64,000 nucleotides of DNA from Neisseria weaveri. Its GTDB lineage: Bacteria > Pseudomonadota > Gammaproteobacteria > Burkholderiales > Neisseriaceae. The position numbers and the translations under genes were made by a program. The notes under the pieces were generated by a model. That model saw only the letters and a list, made by a program, of their open reading frames with translations, had not been told where the DNA came from and searched no databases. Below are positions 1 through 10,440 of this stretch, one piece after another. Numbering within the stretch: position 1 is the first letter of the stretch; each line of letters opens with the position of its first letter. The DNA is taken from assembly GCF_900638685.1 (NCBI RefSeq), contig NZ_LR134533.1:1364001-1428000 (forward strand), in the 5' to 3' direction.

Positions 1-685
1 TAACCCTACAGGCTTTCGCCTGGCGGTAACTAAAGACTGGTCATCTAAATGGTTTGCCAAAAGTAACGAGTTTTCTACCGTTTTGAAGCAAGATATTGAT
101 GTTCGAGAGTATTTAAGAAAGCGTTTAGCTAATGCTTCTGTTGGTCGAGTTGTTATTGAGCGTCCAGCCAAATCTGCTCGTATTACTATTCACTCTGCTA
201 GACCTGGAGTTGTAATTGGTAAAAAAGGTGAAGATATCGAAATTTTGAAACGCGATTTGCAAGCTTTAATGGGTGTACCTGTTCATGTAAATATTGAAGA
301 AATACGTAAACCTGAACTGGATGCTCAAATTATTGCTGATGGAATTGCACAGCAATTGGAAAAACGTGTTCAATTTCGTCGTGCTATGAAACGTGCTATG
401 CAAAATGCTATGCGTGTTGGCGCTAAAGGCATTAAGATCATGACTTCAGGTCGTTTGAATGGTGCTGATATTGCACGCAGTGAGTGGTATAGAGAAGGCC
501 GTGTGCCATTGCATACTCTGCGAGCAAATGTGGATTACGCAACTAGCGAAGCGCATACTACATACGGTGTGTTAGGTTTGAAAGTTTGGGTTTATACAGA
601 TGAAAGCTCTGATAAAGGTGCTAAGTTAAAACCTGAACAAGAAAAAAAACAAAGAAAGGGTTCTCGTCATGTTGCAGCCAACTAG
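1..685 (+). CDS. rpsC: 30S ribosomal protein S3 (5' end outside window)
   Basis: Partial gene: the window opens inside about codon 5, and position 2 starts the first whole codon (Asn of the usual VNPTGFRL start region). S3 lies in the head of the 30S subunit at the mRNA entry channel. The visible part has the type-2 KH domain with its GxxG loop ([10 protein letters not shown]) and the C-terminal S3 domain ([13 protein letters not shown]). The last 17 bases overlap the start of rplP, which suggests translational coupling within the S10 operon. Identity is clear from sequence and gene order. Confidence 0.98.
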   Translation, partial: NPTGFRLAVTKDWSSKWFAKSNEFSTVLKQDIDVREYLRKRLANASVGRVVIERPAKSARITIHSARPGVVIGKKGEDIEILKRDLQALMGVPVHVNIEEIRKPELDAQIIADGIAQQLEKRVQFRRAMKRAMQNAMRVGAKGIKIMTSGRLNGADIARSEWYREGRVPLHTLRANVDYATSEAHTTYGVLGLKVWVYTDESSDKGAKLKPEQEKKQRKGSRHVAAN

Positions 686-1085
686 ACTGAAATACCGCAA
701 ACAGCATAAAGGTCGTAATACAGGTATTGCTACGCGTGGTAATAAAGTAAGTTTTGGTGAGTTTGGTTTAAAGGCCGTTGGTCGTGGTCGTTTAACTGCT
801 CGTCAAATTGAAGCTGCGCGTCGTACAATGACTCGACACATTAAACGTGGTGGTCGAATTTGGATTCGAGTATTTCCAGATAAGCCAATTACTGCAAAAC
901 CAGCGGAAGTCCGTATGGGTGGGGGTAAGGGTTCTCCTGAATACTACGTAGCTGAAATTCAGCCTGGTAAAATGCTTTATGAAATGGATGGTGTGCCAGA
1001 GTCTTTGGCGCGAGAGGCCTTTGAATTGGCTTCAGCAAAATTGCCAATTCCAACAACATTTGTAGTTAGACAGGTAGGTCAATAA
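669..1085 (+). CDS. rplP: 50S ribosomal protein L16
   Basis: L16 (138 aa, normal length) binds 23S rRNA near the peptidyl-transferase centre and the A-site tRNA elbow. It starts [12 protein letters not shown] and contains the conserved [15 protein letters not shown] region, both typical of bacterial L16. The start codon lies inside rpsC, and the stop overlaps the rpmC start by one base, so the three genes form a coupled block in the S10 operon order rpsC-rplP-rpmC-rpsQ. Confidence 0.98.
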   Translation: MLQPTRLKYRKQHKGRNTGIATRGNKVSFGEFGLKAVGRGRLTARQIEAARRTMTRHIKRGGRIWIRVFPDKPITAKPAEVRMGGGKGSPEYYVAEIQPGKMLYEMDGVPESLAREAFELASAKLPIPTTFVVRQVGQ

Positions 1086-1276
1086 TGAAGGCTAGTGAAT
1101 TAAAGGGCAAATCTGTTGAGCAATTAAATGCTGATTTACTTGATTTGTTAAAAGTTCAATTCGGTTTACGTATGCAAAATGCAAGTGGTCAACTGGGTAA
1201 GCCAAGTGAATTGAAAAAAGTTCGTCGTGATATTGCTCGTATTAAAACCATTCTAACTGAAAAAGGTGCTAAATAA
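1085..1276 (+). CDS. rpmC: 50S ribosomal protein L29
   Basis: L29 (63 aa) is a small helical hairpin protein at the exit of the nascent peptide tunnel, part of the docking site for trigger factor and SRP. The sequence [14 protein letters not shown] and the C-terminal [12 protein letters not shown] are family signatures. The start and stop codons overlap the neighbouring genes by one base each (ATGA-type junctions), a strong sign of translational coupling. Confidence 0.97.
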   Translation: MKASELKGKSVEQLNADLLDLLKVQFGLRMQNASGQLGKPSELKKVRRDIARIKTILTEKGAK

Positions 1277-1539
1277 TGAGCGAAGTTAAAAATATTCGTA
1301 CTTTACAGGGTAAAGTCGTTAGTAATAAGATGGACAAAACAGTTACTGTTTTAGTTGAGCGGAAAGTTAAGCATCCTTTATATGGTAAAATTATTCGCCG
1401 TTCGACTAAGATTCATGCGCATGATGAGCAAAATCAATATAATATTGGTGATGTGGTTGTGATTTCAGAATCTCGTCCGGTGTCAAAGACTAAATCTTGG
1501 GTTGTCACAGAATTGGTTGAGAAAGTAAGAGCTGTATAA
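1276..1539 (+). CDS. rpsQ: 30S ribosomal protein S17
   Basis: S17 (87 aa) is a primary 16S rRNA binding protein with an OB fold. The segment [20 protein letters not shown] is characteristic, followed by [14 protein letters not shown]. It is the last gene of the S10 operon; a gap of about 230 bases separates it from rplN, unlike the tight spacing before it. Confidence 0.98.
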   Translation: MSEVKNIRTLQGKVVSNKMDKTVTVLVERKVKHPLYGKIIRRSTKIHAHDEQNQYNIGDVVVISESRPVSKTKSWVVTELVEKVRAV

Positions 1540-1767
1540 TAATTATTACAGTTTATTCTTAAAACAGAAGCGAAGTGTTGCTGGAATAATTTTTTTCCTG
1601 TAAACTTCGTTTCTTACTTTCTACTTTCTTGTAGAAGTATTCTTCCCTTCGGGGCCCAAGACTGGTTTACTAGAACCTCAAATTGGTTTCATTGGTACTG
1701 TTAAGTTCAATATTTAATTGTATTCTTGAAAGTGGTAAATTAAGTTGGTTTATTTAAAGGTAATAAA
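1540..1767 (+). promoter_or_regulatory. S10/spc operon junction with long imperfect hairpin and possible spc promoter
   Basis: This 228-base gap is long for a ribosomal gene cluster. It holds an imperfect inverted repeat (AGAAGCGAAGT at 1566-1576 against ACTTCGTTTCT at 1604-1614, 10 of 11 pairing Watson-Crick and one wobble). A candidate promoter for the spc operon follows: TTGAAA at 1726-1731, 17-base spacer, TTTATT at 1749-1754, just before rplN. The -10 is weak (4 of 6). No coding frame of note is present. The promoter call is inference from spacing and from the fact that spc is a separate operon in E. coli. Confidence 0.4.
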
Positions 1768-2136
1768 ATGATTCAAATGCAGACCATCTTAGATGTTGCT
1801 GATAACTCTGGTGCGCGTCGTGTTATGTGCATTAAGGTTTTGGGCGGATCTAAACGTCGCTATGCTTCAGTTGGCGATATTATTAAAGTTGCAGTTAAAG
1901 ATGCTGCGCCACGTGGCCGTGTCAAGAAAGGTGACGTGTATAGTGCAGTAGTTGTTCGTACCGCAAAAGGTGTTCGTCGTCCTGATGGAGCCTTGATTAA
2001 ATTTGATAACAATGCTGCTGTTTTGTTAAATAATAAATTGGAACCCCTTGGTACTCGTATTTTTGGGCCGGTAACTCGTGAACTAAGAACAGAGCGCTTT
2101 ATGAAAATCGTTTCATTGGCTCCTGAAGTTCTATAA
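1768..2136 (+). CDS. rplN: 50S ribosomal protein L14
   Basis: L14 (122 aa) forms part of the subunit interface of the 50S particle. The start [27 protein letters not shown] is near-invariant in bacteria (quoted here in outline), and the C-terminus [18 protein letters not shown] is typical. First gene of the spc operon; an A/T-rich leader with AAAGG lies just before the ATG. Confidence 0.98.
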   Translation: MIQMQTILDVADNSGARRVMCIKVLGGSKRRYASVGDIIKVAVKDAAPRGRVKKGDVYSAVVVRTAKGVRRPDGALIKFDNNAAVLLNNKLEPLGTRIFGPVTRELRTERFMKIVSLAPEVL

Positions 2137-2146
2137 GGATTGCACT

Positions 2147-2470
2147 ATGAATAAGATTATTAAAGGTGATCAGGTACTTGTAATTGCTGGTAAAGACAAA
2201 GGCAAAAAAGGTCAAGTTGTTCGCGTAATGGGGGATAAAGTTGTTGTTGAGGGTGTTAATGTTGTAAAGCGCCATCAAAAACCTAATCCTATTCGCGGAG
2301 TTGAGGGTGGTATTGTGACGAAGAATATGCCTTTAAATATTTCTAATGTTGCAATTTTTAATCCAGAAACAAATAAAGCAGATCGTATCGGTATTAAACT
2401 AGTTGAAGAAGAAGGAAAGGTTAAAAGAGTTCGTGTCTTTAAGTCAACTGGTTCGGCTGTTGGTGCGTAA
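2147..2470 (+). CDS. rplX: 50S ribosomal protein L24
   Basis: L24 (107 aa) initiates 50S assembly by binding the 5' domain of 23S rRNA. It has the N-terminal KOW motif ([18 protein letters not shown]) followed by the RHQKPNP region. Ten bases separate it from rplN, with an AAGGA-type ribosome site, and it is nine bases ahead of rplE. Confidence 0.97.
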   Translation: MNKIIKGDQVLVIAGKDKGKKGQVVRVMGDKVVVEGVNVVKRHQKPNPIRGVEGGIVTKNMPLNISNVAIFNPETNKADRIGIKLVEEEGKVKRVRVFKSTGSAVGA

Positions 2471-2479
2471 GGAGTAAAT

Positions 2480-3019
2480 ATGGCACGTTTAAGAGATTTT
2501 TATAACAGCACGGTTGTTCCTGAATTGATGAAGCAATTTAACTACAAATCAATTATGGAAGTCCCCCGTATTGAAAAAATTACTTTGAATATGGGTGTTG
2601 GTGAAGCAGTTGCTGACAAAAAGGTTATGGAGCATGCTGTTGCTGATCTAGAGAAAATATCAGGTCAGAAACCTGTAGTAACTGTTGCTCGTAAGTCTAT
2701 AGCGGGTTTTAAAATTCGTGATAATTACCCTGTTGGATGTAAAGTAACATTGCGCCGTAACCAGATGTTTGAGTTTCTAGATCGCTTGATTACGATTGCT
2801 TTGCCGCGAGTTAGAGATTTTCGTGGTGTAAGTGGCAAGTCATTTGATGGTCGTGGAAATTATAATATGGGTGTTAAAGAGCAGATTATTTTTCCTGAGA
2901 TTGAATACGATAAAATAGATGCTCTACGTGGTTTAAATATTACCATTACTACCACAGCAAAAACTGATGAAGAGGCTAAGGCCTTGTTATCTATGTTTAA
3001 ATTTCCATTTAAGGGATAA
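2480..3019 (+). CDS. rplE: 50S ribosomal protein L5
   Basis: L5 (179 aa, normal length) binds 5S rRNA and contacts the P-site tRNA. Signature stretches include [11 protein letters not shown] and [23 protein letters not shown]. The GGAG Shine-Dalgarno just after rplX supports the ATG at 2480. Part of the spc operon. Confidence 0.98.
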   Translation: MARLRDFYNSTVVPELMKQFNYKSIMEVPRIEKITLNMGVGEAVADKKVMEHAVADLEKISGQKPVVTVARKSIAGFKIRDNYPVGCKVTLRRNQMFEFLDRLITIALPRVRDFRGVSGKSFDGRGNYNMGVKEQIIFPEIEYDKIDALRGLNITITTTAKTDEEAKALLSMFKFPFKG

Positions 3020-3021
3020 TT

Positions 3022-3327
3022 ATGGCTAAAAAAGCACTTATTAATCGTGAAGCTAAACGTGCTGCATTGGCTAAAAAGTATGCTGCGAAACGTGAAGCAA
3101 TTTTTGCTATTATTAATGATTCGAATGCTACTGATGAACAGCGTTTTGAAGCACGCTTGAGGTTTCAGGCTATTCCTCGTAATGCAGCTCCTGTTCGTCA
3201 ACGTCGTCGTTGCGCTTTGACTGGTCGTCCTCGTGGTACATTCCGTAAGTTTGGTTTGGGCCGAATTAAAATCCGTGAAATCGCAATGCGTGGCGAAATT
3301 CCGGGTGTTGTTAAAGCTAGCTGGTAA
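3022..3327 (+). CDS. rpsN: 30S ribosomal protein S14 (zinc-free type)
   Basis: S14 (101 aa) is needed for assembly of the 30S head. This is the long, zinc-independent form: the region that holds CxxC pairs in short S14 proteins reads [19 protein letters not shown], with a single Cys. It begins two bases after the rplE stop, so it is likely coupled to rplE. Confidence 0.97.
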   Translation: MAKKALINREAKRAALAKKYAAKREAIFAIINDSNATDEQRFEARLRFQAIPRNAAPVRQRRRCALTGRPRGTFRKFGLGRIKIREIAMRGEIPGVVKASW

Positions 3328-3341
3328 TAGAGGGTTATAAA

Positions 3342-3734
3342 ATGAGTATGCATGATCCTATTTCCGATATGTTGACCCGTATTCGTAATGCTCAGCGAGC
3401 TAATAAAGTTGCGGTGTCTATGCCTTCCTCAAAACTAAAATGTGCTATTGCGAATGTTTTAAAAGAAGAAGGTTATATTGAGGATTTTATTGTAAGTACA
3501 GATGAAAAACCTGTACTAAATATTCAACTGAAATATTATGCGGGTCGTCCGGTAATTGAACAGATTAAGCGTGTTTCACGTCCTGGATTGCGTGTATATA
3601 AAGGAGCAACAAATATTCCTACTGTAATGAATGGATTAGGTGTTGCGATTATTAGTACTTCTAAAGGCGTAATGACTGACCGTAAAGCTCGATTGGAGGG
3701 TGTTGGTGGTGAGTTGTTGTGTTTTGTTGCATAG
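3342..3734 (+). CDS. rpsH: 30S ribosomal protein S8
   Basis: S8 (130 aa) is a primary 16S rRNA binding protein; in E. coli it also represses the spc operon by binding its mRNA near rplE. The start [18 protein letters not shown] and the C-terminal [14 protein letters not shown] are diagnostic. No S8 operator was identified by eye in this sequence. Confidence 0.98.
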   Translation: MSMHDPISDMLTRIRNAQRANKVAVSMPSSKLKCAIANVLKEEGYIEDFIVSTDEKPVLNIQLKYYAGRPVIEQIKRVSRPGLRVYKGATNIPTVMNGLGVAIISTSKGVMTDRKARLEGVGGELLCFVA

Positions 3735-3750
3735 TGCAGGAGATATTTAA

Positions 3751-4284
3751 ATGTCACGTGTAGCTAAAAATCCAGTGACTGTTCCTGCTGGTGTTGAAGT
3801 GAAATTTGGAACAGATAATTTGACAGTCAAAGGTAAAAATGGTGAGTTGTCGCTTCCTTTGTCTACTGATGTAAATGTCGAATTAATTGACGGCTCTTTA
3901 ACTTTTTCGGCTGCTAATGATAGTAAGCACGCTAATGCAATGTCTGGTACTATCCGTGCCCTTGTAAATAATATGGTTAAAGGCGTTAGTGAGGGTTTTG
4001 AGAAAAAATTACAGCTTATTGGTGTTGGTTATAGAGCCCAAGCTCAAGGAAATATTTTAAATTTGTCTCTAGGCTTTTCTCATCCGATTGTTTATGAAAT
4101 GCCTGTTGGTGTGTCAGTGCAAACGCCATCTCAAACTGAGATTGTGTTAGCTGGTGCAAATAAGCAAGTTATTGGTCAAGTTGCTGCAGAGATTCGCGCA
4201 TTTCGCTCTCCAGAGCCTTATAAAGGTAAGGGTGTTCGTTATGTTGGTGAAGTTGTGGTAATGAAAGAAACCAAGAAAAAATAA
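3751..4284 (+). CDS. rplF: 50S ribosomal protein L6
   Basis: L6 (177 aa) has two tandem L6 folds and lies near the factor-binding site of the 50S subunit. Recognisable segments are [28 protein letters not shown] and the C-terminal [19 protein letters not shown] site precedes the ATG, and rplR follows after 13 bases. Confidence 0.98.
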   Translation: MSRVAKNPVTVPAGVEVKFGTDNLTVKGKNGELSLPLSTDVNVELIDGSLTFSAANDSKHANAMSGTIRALVNNMVKGVSEGFEKKLQLIGVGYRAQAQGNILNLSLGFSHPIVYEMPVGVSVQTPSQTEIVLAGANKQVIGQVAAEIRAFRSPEPYKGKGVRYVGEVVVMKETKKK

Positions 4285-4297
4285 TTGAGGCTTAGTA

Positions 4298-4651
4298 ATG
4301 AATAAACATATAACCAGACTCCGTCGTGCACGCAAAACTCGTGCACGAATTGCGGACTTAAAAGTGATTAGATTGTGCGTATTCCGTACAAATAATCATA
4401 TTTATGCGCAGGTAATTAGTGCTGAAGGTGATAGAGTACTTGCTCAGGCATCAACTTTAGAAGCGGAAGTGCGCACAATGTTGAAATCAGGTAGTAATGT
4501 TGAAGCTGCTACCTTGATTGGTAAGCGCATAGCAGAAAAAGCTAAAGCAGTCGGTGTTGAGCGTGTTGCTTTTGATCGTTCGGGTTTTCAATACCATGGT
4601 CGTGTAAAAGCTTTGGCTGAAGCTGCGAGAGAAAATGGATTGAGCTTCTAG
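4298..4651 (+). CDS. rplR: 50S ribosomal protein L18
   Basis: L18 (117 aa) binds 5S rRNA with L5 and L25 in the central protuberance. The basic N-terminus ([13 protein letters not shown]) and the C-terminal [22 protein letters not shown] are characteristic. A GAGG ribosome site is visible in the short spacer after rplF. Confidence 0.97.
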   Translation: MNKHITRLRRARKTRARIADLKVIRLCVFRTNNHIYAQVISAEGDRVLAQASTLEAEVRTMLKSGSNVEAATLIGKRIAEKAKAVGVERVAFDRSGFQYHGRVKALAEAARENGLSF

Positions 4652-4674
4652 GGATAGGTATTGGAGTCTTTAAT

Positions 4675-5193
4675 ATGGCAAAACATGAAATTGAAGAACG
4701 TGGCGACGGCTTAATTGAAAAAATGGTTGCTGTTAACCGTGTAACGAAAGTTGTAAAAGGTGGTCGTATTATGGCCTTTTCAGCGTTGACTGTTGTCGGT
4801 GATGGTGATGGTCGTATTGGTATGGGTAAAGGTAAGTCTAAAGAAGTACCTGTGGCCGTACAGAAAGCAATGGATCAGGCACGTCGTTCCATGATTAAAG
4901 TGCCATTGAAAAATGGAACAATTCATCATGAAGTAATTGGTCGTCATGGTGCAACACGAGTATTTATGCAACCTGCTAAAGAGGGTAGCGGTGTAAAAGC
5001 TGGTGGTCCAATGCGCTTAGTTTTTGATGCTATGGGTGTCCATAACATCTCTGCTAAAGTTCACGGTTCAACCAATCCGTATAATATCGTAAGAGCCACA
5101 TTGGACGGTTTGTCTAAGTTATACACACCTGCTGATATTGCTGCTAAACGTGGTTTAACTGTAGATGAAATTTTAGGAATTAACCATGACTGA
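4675..5193 (+). CDS. rpsE: 30S ribosomal protein S5
   Basis: S5 (172 aa) is a 30S body protein with roles in decoding fidelity. It has the double-stranded RNA-binding-like N-terminal half ([19 protein letters not shown]) and the S5 C-terminal fold ([11 protein letters not shown]). Its 3' end overlaps rpmD by eight bases, again suggesting coupled translation. Confidence 0.98.
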   Translation: MAKHEIEERGDGLIEKMVAVNRVTKVVKGGRIMAFSALTVVGDGDGRIGMGKGKSKEVPVAVQKAMDQARRSMIKVPLKNGTIHHEVIGRHGATRVFMQPAKEGSGVKAGGPMRLVFDAMGVHNISAKVHGSTNPYNIVRATLDGLSKLYTPADIAAKRGLTVDEILGINHD

Positions 5194-5371
5194 GCAAAAG
5201 AAAATTAAGATAACTTTGATTAAAAGTTTAATTGGTACTATTGCATCACATCGTGCTTGTGCACGTGGTTTGGGTTTGCGTCATAGAGAGCATACGGTTG
5301 AGGTGCTAGATACCCCAGAAAATCGTGGTATGATCAACAAGATCAGCTACCTTTTAAAAGTGGAGTCTTAA
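5186..5371 (+). CDS. rpmD: 50S ribosomal protein L30
   Basis: L30 (61 aa) is a small protein present in many but not all bacteria. The core [25 protein letters not shown] is typical (first part of the protein), followed by [19 protein letters not shown]. It starts inside rpsE and ends one base before rplO. Confidence 0.96.
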   Translation: MTEQKKIKITLIKSLIGTIASHRACARGLGLRHREHTVEVLDTPENRGMINKISYLLKVES

Positions 5372-5372
5372 G

Positions 5373-5807
5373 ATGTTCTTAAATACAATTAAACCAGCTG
5401 AAGGAGCTACTCATTCAGCTCGCCGAGTTGGTCGTGGTATTGGTAGTGGTTTGGGTAAGACTTGTGGTAGGGGGCATAAAGGACAGAAGAGTCGTGCAGG
5501 TGGCTTTCATAAGGTAGGTTTTGAAGGTGGTCAAATGCCCTTACAGCGTCGTTTACCTAAACGAGGCTTTAAGTCTTTAACTTCTTTAGTTAACGCTGAA
5601 GTTCGTTTGAGTGAATTGGCATTAGTTGCAGTTGATGTTATTGATATTTTGGCATTAAAGCAAGCCGGGTTAATTTCTGCTAATGCATCAAATGTAAAAG
5701 TGATTGCTTCTGGTGAACTTGATAAAGCGGTTACTTTAAAAGGTGTTAAGGTAACTAAAGGTGCAAAAGCTGCCATCGAATCTGCTGGTGGTAAAGTAGA
5801 AGAATAA
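5373..5807 (+). CDS. rplO: 50S ribosomal protein L15
   Basis: L15 (144 aa) is a late 50S assembly protein. The glycine- and arginine-rich N-terminus ([20 protein letters not shown]) and the LPKRGF segment are family hallmarks. It immediately precedes secY, the standard spc order. Confidence 0.98.
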   Translation: MFLNTIKPAEGATHSARRVGRGIGSGLGKTCGRGHKGQKSRAGGFHKVGFEGGQMPLQRRLPKRGFKSLTSLVNAEVRLSELALVAVDVIDILALKQAGLISANASNVKVIASGELDKAVTLKGVKVTKGAKAAIESAGGKVEE

Positions 5808-5819
5808 GGTTTTATTTAA

Positions 5820-7133
5820 GTGGCTACTCAACAATCTTTATCAGGTTTGGCAAAATTTGGCGACTTAAAGAGTCGAGTATTATTTTTGCTAGGTGCGTTA
5901 ATCGTTTTTCGAATTGGTGCTCATATTCCTGTACCAGGTGTGGATGCAGCTGCTCTTGCTAAACTTTATGAAAGCGCAGGAGGGGGCGTTTTGGGAATGT
6001 TAAATATGTTCTCAGGCGGTTCTCTTGAGCGCTTCAGTATTTTTGCTATTGGTATCATGCCATATATTTCTGCTTCAATTATTGTGCAATTGGCATCAGA
6101 AATATTTCCTTCGTTGAAGTTATTAAAAAAAGAAGGGGAGGCTGGTCGCAAGATAATTACAAAATATACTCGTTATGGTACTGTTTTATTAGCACTTTTG
6201 CAGAGTTTTGGTGTTGCAACTTTTGTTTTTCAACAAGGTGTAGTAGTAACGTCGCAGTTTGAGTTTTATGTATCTACGATTGTTTGTTTGGTGACCGGTA
6301 CGATGTTTTTAATGTGGCTGGGAGAGCAGATTACTGAACGTGGTATTGGTAATGGGATTTCATTAATTATTACTGCAGGTATTGTTTCAGGAGTTCCTTC
6401 TGGTATTGTTCAATTGTGGACTTTAACTAGACAGGGTTCAATAAGTATGTTAATGGCTGTTTCTATAGTAATTGGCGTATTTATATTGATTTATGCAGTA
6501 GTTTTTTTTGAAAGTGCACAGAGAAAAATCCCGGTGCATTATGCTAAACGTCAAATTGGTAATCGTATTGCTCAAGGCCAAAATACTCATATGCCATTTA
6601 AATTGAATATGGCTGGTGTAATCCCACCTATTTTTGCTTCAAGTATTATACTTTTTCCTTCTACAATTTTTAGTTGGTTTGGTTCGACTTCAACTGATAG
6701 TTTGTTAGGGCAAATAGCTGCTTTACTGCAGCATGGCCAACCTATTTATATATTGTTATTTTCTTCAGCTATTATCTTTTTCTGTTATTTTTATACAGCA
6801 TTGGTGTTTAGTCCAAAAGAGATGGCTGAAAATTTGAAGAAAAGTGGTGCATTTGTGCCTGGGATTAGGCCTGGAGTACAGACTGCAAAATATTTAGAAA
6901 CAGTAGTGCTACGATTAACTTTTTTTGGCGCATTGTATATTACAATAATATGCTTGATTCCTGAGTTTTTAACAACGGCATTAAACATTCCCTTTTATTT
7001 AGGAGGGACATCTTTGTTGATTCTTGTTGTGGTAACTATGGATTTCAGTACTCAAATTGCCTCGTACAGAATGACGCAACAATATGAGCATCTGATGAAG
7101 CGCGCTGATATGAGATCATTATCACGTAAATAA
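5820..7133 (+). CDS. secY: Protein translocase channel subunit SecY
   Basis: SecY (437 aa) is the pore of the Sec translocon in the inner membrane, working with SecE, SecG and SecA. Ten hydrophobic segments are spread along the protein. Family motifs include [12 protein letters not shown] near the start, ISASIIVQL and GIRPGVQT in the region of cytoplasmic loop 5. The start is GTG at 5820 after AAGGTTTTATTTAA; no ATG fits the conserved N-terminus. Eleven bases separate it from rplO and five from infA. Confidence 0.98.
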   Translation: MATQQSLSGLAKFGDLKSRVLFLLGALIVFRIGAHIPVPGVDAAALAKLYESAGGGVLGMLNMFSGGSLERFSIFAIGIMPYISASIIVQLASEIFPSLKLLKKEGEAGRKIITKYTRYGTVLLALLQSFGVATFVFQQGVVVTSQFEFYVSTIVCLVTGTMFLMWLGEQITERGIGNGISLIITAGIVSGVPSGIVQLWTLTRQGSISMLMAVSIVIGVFILIYAVVFFESAQRKIPVHYAKRQIGNRIAQGQNTHMPFKLNMAGVIPPIFASSIILFPSTIFSWFGSTSTDSLLGQIAALLQHGQPIYILLFSSAIIFFCYFYTALVFSPKEMAENLKKSGAFVPGIRPGVQTAKYLETVVLRLTFFGALYITIICLIPEFLTTALNIPFYLGGTSLLILVVVTMDFSTQIASYRMTQQYEHLMKRADMRSLSRK

Positions 7134-7138
7134 GAATT

Positions 7139-7357
7139 ATGGCTAAAGAAGATACCATACAAATGCAAGGTGAGATCTTGGAAACCTTACCTAATGCGAC
7201 TTTTAAAGTTAAGCTTGAAAATGACCATGTTGTATTGGGTCATATATCTGGAAAGATGAGAATGCATTATATTCGTATTTCTCCAGGTGACAAAGTAACT
7301 GTAGAGCTTACACCTTATGATTTAACCCGTGCTCGTATTGTATTCCGAGCAAGATAA
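7139..7357 (+). CDS. infA: Translation initiation factor IF-1
   Basis: IF-1 (72 aa) is an OB-fold protein that occupies the ribosomal A site during initiation. [19 protein letters not shown] and the C-terminal [12 protein letters not shown] match the family. It lies between secY and rpmJ, a common arrangement in betaproteobacteria. Confidence 0.98.
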   Translation: MAKEDTIQMQGEILETLPNATFKVKLENDHVVLGHISGKMRMHYIRISPGDKVTVELTPYDLTRARIVFRAR

Positions 7358-7374
7358 TTAATGAAAGGAAAGAC

Positions 7375-7488
7375 ATGCGTGTACAACCTTCAGTGAAGAA
7401 AATTTGCCGTAACTGTAAGATTATTCGTCGTAATCGTGTAGTTCGTGTAATTTGTACCGATCCACGCCATAAACAACGTCAAGGCTAA
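7375..7488 (+). CDS. rpmJ: 50S ribosomal protein L36 (zinc-binding type)
   Basis: A 37-residue protein starting [15 protein letters not shown]. It holds the zinc ligands C-x2-C, a later Cys and a His (C11, C14, C27, H32), so this is the zinc-containing L36. It binds 23S rRNA in the 50S subunit. A GAAAGGAAAG ribosome site precedes the ATG at 7375. It is the last gene of the spc operon here; a promoter for the alpha operon follows. Confidence 0.96.
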   Translation: MRVQPSVKKICRNCKIIRRNRVVRVICTDPRHKQRQG

Positions 7489-7489
7489 T

Positions 7490-7518
7490 TTGGCTTGTCT
7501 GTTTTTTTATGGTATAGT
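7490..7518 (+). promoter_or_regulatory. Likely promoter of the alpha operon
   Basis: TTGGCT at 7490-7495, 17-base spacer, TATAGT at 7513-7518, about 30 bases before the rpsM start. This is a good sigma-70 type match at the expected place for an internal promoter of rpsM-rpsK-rpsD-rpoA-rplQ. It starts right at the rpmJ stop codon, so transcripts from upstream may also read through. Confidence 0.65.
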
Positions 7519-7547
7519 GACAAACTTTTGCCCTTAAAGGAAAAAAT

Positions 7548-7910
7548 ATGGCTCGTATCGCAGGGGTAAATATCCCTAATAACGCCCATATCGTAATTGG
7601 CTTGCAAGCTATTTATGGTATTGGCGCTACTCGCGCTAAGTTGATTTGTGAAGCTGCAAACATAGTGGCTAGTACAAAAGTTAAAGATTTAGACGAGACT
7701 CAACTTGAAGCTTTGCGTGAGCAAGTGGCTAAGTATGAAGTAGAAGGTGATTTGCGCCGTGAAGTAACCATGAGCATCAAACGATTGATGGATATGGGCT
7801 GCTATCGTGGCTTCCGTCATCGTCGTGGTTTACCATGTCGTGGTCAACGTACGCGTACTAATGCGCGTACACGTAAAGGTCCACGTAAAGCAATTGCTGG
7901 TAAAAAATAA
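7548..7910 (+). CDS. rpsM: 30S ribosomal protein S13
   Basis: S13 (120 aa) lies in the 30S head and contacts the P-site tRNA and the 50S subunit. [19 protein letters not shown] and the basic tail [20 protein letters not shown] are diagnostic. First gene of the alpha operon, with an AAAGGAAAAA ribosome site. Confidence 0.98.
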   Translation: MARIAGVNIPNNAHIVIGLQAIYGIGATRAKLICEAANIVASTKVKDLDETQLEALREQVAKYEVEGDLRREVTMSIKRLMDMGCYRGFRHRRGLPCRGQRTRTNARTRKGPRKAIAGKK

Positions 7911-7929
7911 TTTTGTAAGGAATTAATTA

Positions 7930-8325
7930 ATGGCTAAAGCAAACACAGCTTCGCGTGTACGTAAAAAAGTACGTAAAACCGTTAGCGAAGGTATTGTTCA
8001 TGTTCATGCGTCTTTTAACAATACCATCATTACTATTACCGACCGCCAAGGCAATGCGTTATCTTGGGCTACCTCTGGTGGTGCTGGTTTTAAAGGTTCA
8101 CGTAAAAGTACACCATTTGCAGCTCAGGTAGCTGCAGAAGCAGCTGGTAAAGTTGCCCAAGAGTATGGCGTTAAAAATTTAGAAGTTCGTATTAAAGGTC
8201 CTGGTCCGGGTCGTGAATCTTCTATTCGTGCGCTCAACGCTCTTGGTTTCAAAATTACTAGCATTACTGACGTTACTCCGTTGCCTCATAACGGCTGTCG
8301 TCCGCCTAAGAAACGTCGTATTTAA
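7930..8325 (+). CDS. rpsK: 30S ribosomal protein S11
   Basis: S11 (131 aa) forms part of the 30S platform near the mRNA exit. It has the conserved [19 protein letters not shown] stretch and ends [17 protein letters not shown], as usual. Alpha operon, 19 bases after rpsM. Confidence 0.98.
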   Translation: MAKANTASRVRKKVRKTVSEGIVHVHASFNNTIITITDRQGNALSWATSGGAGFKGSRKSTPFAAQVAAEAAGKVAQEYGVKNLEVRIKGPGPGRESSIRALNALGFKITSITDVTPLPHNGCRPPKKRRI

Positions 8326-8343
8326 TATTGGAGTGATTGAGAT

Positions 8344-8964
8344 ATGGCACGTTATATCGGCCCTAAATGTAAATTAGCACGCCGCGAAGGCACGGATTTG
8401 TTTTTAAAAAGCGCTCGTCGCTCTTTGGAATCCAAATGTAAGATGGATTCTGCTCCTGGTCAGCATGGTGCTAAAAAGCCTCGCTTGTCTGATTATGGCT
8501 TGCAATTGCGTGAAAAGCAAAAAATCCGTCGTATTTATGGCGTTTTAGAGCGTCAATTCCGCCGTTATTTTGCAGAGGCTTCCCGTCGTAAAGGTTCTAC
8601 TGGTGAGCTGCTTTTGCAATTGTTAGAATCTCGTTTGGATAATGTTGTTTACCGTATGGGTTTTGGCTCTACTCGTGCTGAAGCGCGTCAGCTGGTTTCT
8701 CATAAAGCCATTACTGTAAACGGTCAAGTAGTTAACATCCCGTCTTTCCAAGTTAAGGCAGGTGATGTAGTTGCAGTTCGTGAAAAAGCGAAGAAGCAGG
8801 TTCGTATTCAAGAAGCACTAGGATTGGCAGCACAAATCGGTATGCCTAGCTGGGTTTCTGTTGATGCTCCAAAAATGGAAGGTGTATTTAAAAATATGCC
8901 TGATCGTTCAGAGTTGTCTGGCGATATTAATGAACAGCTGGTGGTTGAGTTCTACTCTAAATAA
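8344..8964 (+). CDS. rpsD: 30S ribosomal protein S4
   Basis: S4 (206 aa) nucleates 30S assembly; in E. coli it also represses the alpha operon by binding a pseudoknot in the rpsM leader. [19 protein letters not shown] at the start and the S4 RNA-binding domain ([20 protein letters not shown]) are clear. The short spacer ahead of rpsM leaves little room for an E. coli style S4 pseudoknot; none was identified by eye. Confidence 0.98.
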   Translation: MARYIGPKCKLARREGTDLFLKSARRSLESKCKMDSAPGQHGAKKPRLSDYGLQLREKQKIRRIYGVLERQFRRYFAEASRRKGSTGELLLQLLESRLDNVVYRMGFGSTRAEARQLVSHKAITVNGQVVNIPSFQVKAGDVVAVREKAKKQVRIQEALGLAAQIGMPSWVSVDAPKMEGVFKNMPDRSELSGDINEQLVVEFYSK

Positions 8965-8989
8965 TGCTAGCTAAGTGAGGGACAGTTAA

Positions 8990-9976
8990 ATGCAAAATAG
9001 CACTTCCGAATTTTTGAAACCCCGTCAAATTGATGTTGATACTTTGTCCACTACACGTGCCAAAGTGTCTATGCAGCCATTTGAGCGTGGTTTCGGCCAT
9101 ACCTTAGGTAATGCTTTGCGTCGTATCTTACTGTCATCCATGAATGGTTTTGCTCCGACTGAAGTTGTGATTTCAGGCGTTTTGCACGAATACTCTACTG
9201 TTGATGGAGTTCAAGAGGATGTGGTTGACATTCTCTTGAATCTCAAAGGTGTGGTATTTAAATTACATGGACGTAGCCAAGTCCAGTTAACTTTGAAAAA
9301 ATCTGGTTCTGGTCCTGTAGTTGCCGGTGATATTGAATTGCCGCACGATGTTGAGATTATCAACCCAGATCACTTGATTTGCCATTTATCTGATAATGGT
9401 CAAATTGAGATGGAAATTAAGGTAGAGCAAGGCCGTGGTTATCAATCTGTTTCTGGTCGTCGTGCGTTGCGCGATGAAAATAAACAAATTGGTGCAATTC
9501 AATTGGATGCGAGCTTTTCGCCCATTAGCCGTGTTAGCTTTGAAGTTGAACCTGCACGTGTTGAGCAGCGTACCGATTTAGACCGTTTGGTTTTGGATAT
9601 TGAAACAGACGGTTCTATTGATCCTGAAGAGGCTGTTCGCAGTGCAGCACGTATCTTAATTGACCAAATGTCTATTTTTGCAGACTTAAAAGGAACACCG
9701 GTTGAGGAGGTGGAAGAAAAAGCGCCTCCAATCGATCCTATTTTATTGCGCCCAGTAGATGATTTGGAATTAACCGTACGTTCAGCTAATTGCTTAAAAG
9801 CTGAAGATATTTATTATATTGGTGATTTGATCCAACGCACCGAAACCGAGTTGTTAAAAACGCCAAATTTAGGTCGCAAATCTTTGAATGAAATCAAAGA
9901 AGTTTTGGCATCTAAAGGTTTGACGTTGGGATCAAAACTAGAAGCTTGGCCACCTGTGGGTTTGGAAAAGCCTTAA
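8990..9976 (+). CDS. rpoA: RNA polymerase alpha subunit
   Basis: RpoA (328 aa) dimerises to start RNA polymerase assembly. The N-terminal domain shows [20 protein letters not shown]; the C-terminal domain that contacts UP elements and activators spans roughly 250-320 ([20 protein letters not shown], then [16 protein letters not shown]). Normal length, alpha operon position between rpsD and rplQ. Confidence 0.98.
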   Translation: MQNSTSEFLKPRQIDVDTLSTTRAKVSMQPFERGFGHTLGNALRRILLSSMNGFAPTEVVISGVLHEYSTVDGVQEDVVDILLNLKGVVFKLHGRSQVQLTLKKSGSGPVVAGDIELPHDVEIINPDHLICHLSDNGQIEMEIKVEQGRGYQSVSGRRALRDENKQIGAIQLDASFSPISRVSFEVEPARVEQRTDLDRLVLDIETDGSIDPEEAVRSAARILIDQMSIFADLKGTPVEEVEEKAPPIDPILLRPVDDLELTVRSANCLKAEDIYYIGDLIQRTETELLKTPNLGRKSLNEIKEVLASKGLTLGSKLEAWPPVGLEKP

Positions 9977-10000
9977 GTTTGAATATTAAAGGATAATGAC

Positions 10001-10378
10001 ATGCGTCATCGTAATGGCAATCGTAAATTAAACCGCACTAGCAGTCATCGCGCTGCGATGCTGCGCAATATGGCAAATTCTTTGCTGACTCATGAAACTA
10101 TTGTAACTACTTTGCCTAAAGCTAAAGAGTTGCGTCGTGTAGTTGAGCCGTTGATCACTTTAGGTAAAAAGCCTTCTTTGGCTAACCGTCGTTTGGCTTT
10201 CAGCCGTACTCGCGATCGTGATGTAGTGGTTAAATTATTTGACGATTTAGGTGTTCGCTTTGCAAGTCGCAATGGTGGTTATGTTCGTATTTTGAAATAC
10301 GGATTCCGTAAAGGCGATAATGCTCCTTTGGCATTGGTTGAGTTGGTTGATCGTGTTCCTGAGGCCAGCGCTGAATAA
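10001..10378 (+). CDS. rplQ: 50S ribosomal protein L17
   Basis: L17 (125 aa) lies near the peptide tunnel exit. [20 protein letters not shown] is a family signature. Last gene of the alpha operon and of the ribosomal cluster in this window; a strong terminator follows 30 bases downstream. Confidence 0.98.
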   Translation: MRHRNGNRKLNRTSSHRAAMLRNMANSLLTHETIVTTLPKAKELRRVVEPLITLGKKPSLANRRLAFSRTRDRDVVVKLFDDLGVRFASRNGGYVRILKYGFRKGDNAPLALVELVDRVPEASAE

Positions 10379-10408
10379 GCTTAATTGACACTCAATTGCA
10401 GATGTCGT

Positions 10409-10434
10409 AAAACCAGCCTAAAATGGCTGGTTTT
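10409..10434 (+). terminator. Intrinsic terminator of the ribosomal cluster
   Basis: Perfect 10-base stem AAAACCAGCC / GGCTGGTTTT with a 6-base loop, running into a T-rich tract (TTTTCTTTTA). It ends the alpha operon after rplQ. It is not built from DUS copies, unlike most terminators further right. Confidence 0.9.
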
Positions 10435-10440
10435 CTTTTA

